Below are positions 63,395 through 64,000 of a stretch of DNA of 64,000 bases, piece by piece. Where the stretch lies: positions 2,722,506-2,786,505 of the forward strand of contig OX638316.1 in NCBI GenBank assembly GCA_951812525.1. Direction: 5' to 3'. The notes under the pieces are model-generated. The model ran no database searches. It worked only from the letters and a program-made list of their open reading frames with translations, and was not told the DNA's origin. Each line of letters starts with the position of its first letter. Positions within the stretch are counted from its first letter, which is position 1. The DNA comes from an uncultured Poribacteria bacterium. GTDB lineage: Bacteria > Poribacteria > WGA-4E > WGA-3G. A program made the position numbers and the translations under genes.

Positions 63395-64000
63395 ATGCGC
63401 AACACCAAACTCGAACCCCGCACAAAAATCCTGATGATGCTCATTGCAGGATGCCTCGTCATCCTGCTGGATAGCCCAACAGCACTGCTCGTCTGTTTCC
63501 TCGGTAGCCTCGCACTGATTGCCCTATCCGTACCAACGTGGCGACAGATCGGACTCCTCTGCACCTTCCTCTTTTTCACGACGTGGGGCTTAGTCTACAG
63601 TCAAGCGATCTTCTATAACGAATTCCCACGCACCGTGCTATTCACGCTCGTGCCTGCTGATCTACCCCTCATCGGGAAGATGACGGGCGGTATCCGCGTC
63701 TACCGAGAAGGCTTATTTCACGGGATCGTTCAATCTCTCCGTTTCAACACCACCCTCGTCATCGGGTGTTTCATCGTCTGGACAACGCAACCCCGCGATC
63801 TCCTCCTCGCTCTGACCCAGCTACGCGTGCCAGCCACACTCGCTTTTATGGTAACAACGGCACTGCATTTCATCCCAGTCATTGCCAATGAAGCGGCGAC
63901 TGTGTTCCGCTCTCAACGATTGAGAGGCTTCCGCTATCTTAGACTCAATCTACTCGCTACCTGTCGTGGTATACTCAACAGTTTTCGGCCAATCTTAGCA
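63395..64000 (+). CDS. ecfT: Energy-coupling factor transporter transmembrane protein EcfT (3' truncated by window)
   Basis: ATG 63395 opens a frame without stop to the window end (202 codons). Hydrophobic helices are seen at about residues 14-30, 34-50, 53-70 and 105-130, then TTALHFIPVIANEAATVFRS and QRLRGFRYLRLNLLATCRG, the conserved T-component helix with its RxxG motif that couples to the EcfA ATPases. With an S component it would import a vitamin or a metal ion; the substrate is not visible here. Confidence 0.88.
   Translation, partial: MRNTKLEPRTKILMMLIAGCLVILLDSPTALLVCFLGSLALIALSVPTWRQIGLLCTFLFFTTWGLVYSQAIFYNEFPRTVLFTLVPADLPLIGKMTGGIRVYREGLFHGIVQSLRFNTTLVIGCFIVWTTQPRDLLLALTQLRVPATLAFMVTTALHFIPVIANEAATVFRSQRLRGFRYLRLNLLATCRGILNSFRPILA

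Overview
The window is a bacterial chromosome segment, densely coded on both strands, with moderate GC, Shine-Dalgarno-led genes and many GTG and TTG starts. It is two-thirds core housekeeping genes and one-third accessory enzymes separated by repeat-bearing spacers. A glutaminyl-tRNA synthetase beside gltX, phytanoyl-CoA-dioxygenase-like genes, a LamG protein, large polytopic proteins that I recall as DUF6785-like, a mandelate-racemase homologue and spacers full of GTAGGCGAGGTTTC-type hairpins together resemble Candidatus Poribacteria or a relative. This placement is an inference from gene content and recall; no search was run.

Regions. 1-3.2 kb: end of glnS, gltX and a DegT-type aminotransferase (+). 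3.5-7.1 kb: sulfatase-like protein, UbiA-family prenyltransferase and beta-helix lipoprotein (-). 7.1-11.8 kb: a consensus promoter, then ffh-rpsP-khpA-trmD-rplS-rnhB-yraN (rimM is absent). 11.9-13.6 kb: a two-gene minus-strand operon of unknown function with a Ser/Arg-rich secreted protein. 13.7 kb: tRNA-Arg(CCG) with its own promoter. 13.9-19.1 kb: a lactonase-like gene and a dTMP/folate cluster (dut-thyA-unknown-folA), then a ThuA-like protein and a NagA-like deacetylase. 19.1-39.2 kb: str, S10, spc and alpha ribosomal clusters from rpsL to rplQ, with secY and rpoA, ended by a strong terminator. rpmJ (38 codons) is present. rpmD, adk, map and infA are not at their usual places.

39.3-64 kb is accessory: a beta-barrel protein and a Tyr-rich lipoprotein, a tri-haem membrane cytochrome, a LamG protein, two paralogous polytopic membrane proteins (43965-45944 and 55196-57136), a sugar isomerase/epimerase-like TIM barrel, two PhyH-type dioxygenases, an ABC-2 permease, an RluA-type pseudouridine synthase, an aldo/keto reductase, a Ca/Na-type exchanger, a threonine-aldolase-like lyase, an enolase-superfamily dehydratase-like enzyme, a frameshifted hicA remnant, a 2-hydroxyacid dehydrogenase, a large DUF5695-like protein, and the start of an EcfT transporter subunit that runs off the window.

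The least explained material is non-coding. It includes a terminator inside the rpsL leader with a possible antiterminator, structured spacers where rpmD would lie and ahead of rpoA, a duplicated repeat element inserted between rpsM and rpsK, and several related families of short hairpin repeats filling the accessory spacers. No CRISPR array, rRNA, complete insertion sequence or prophage was seen.
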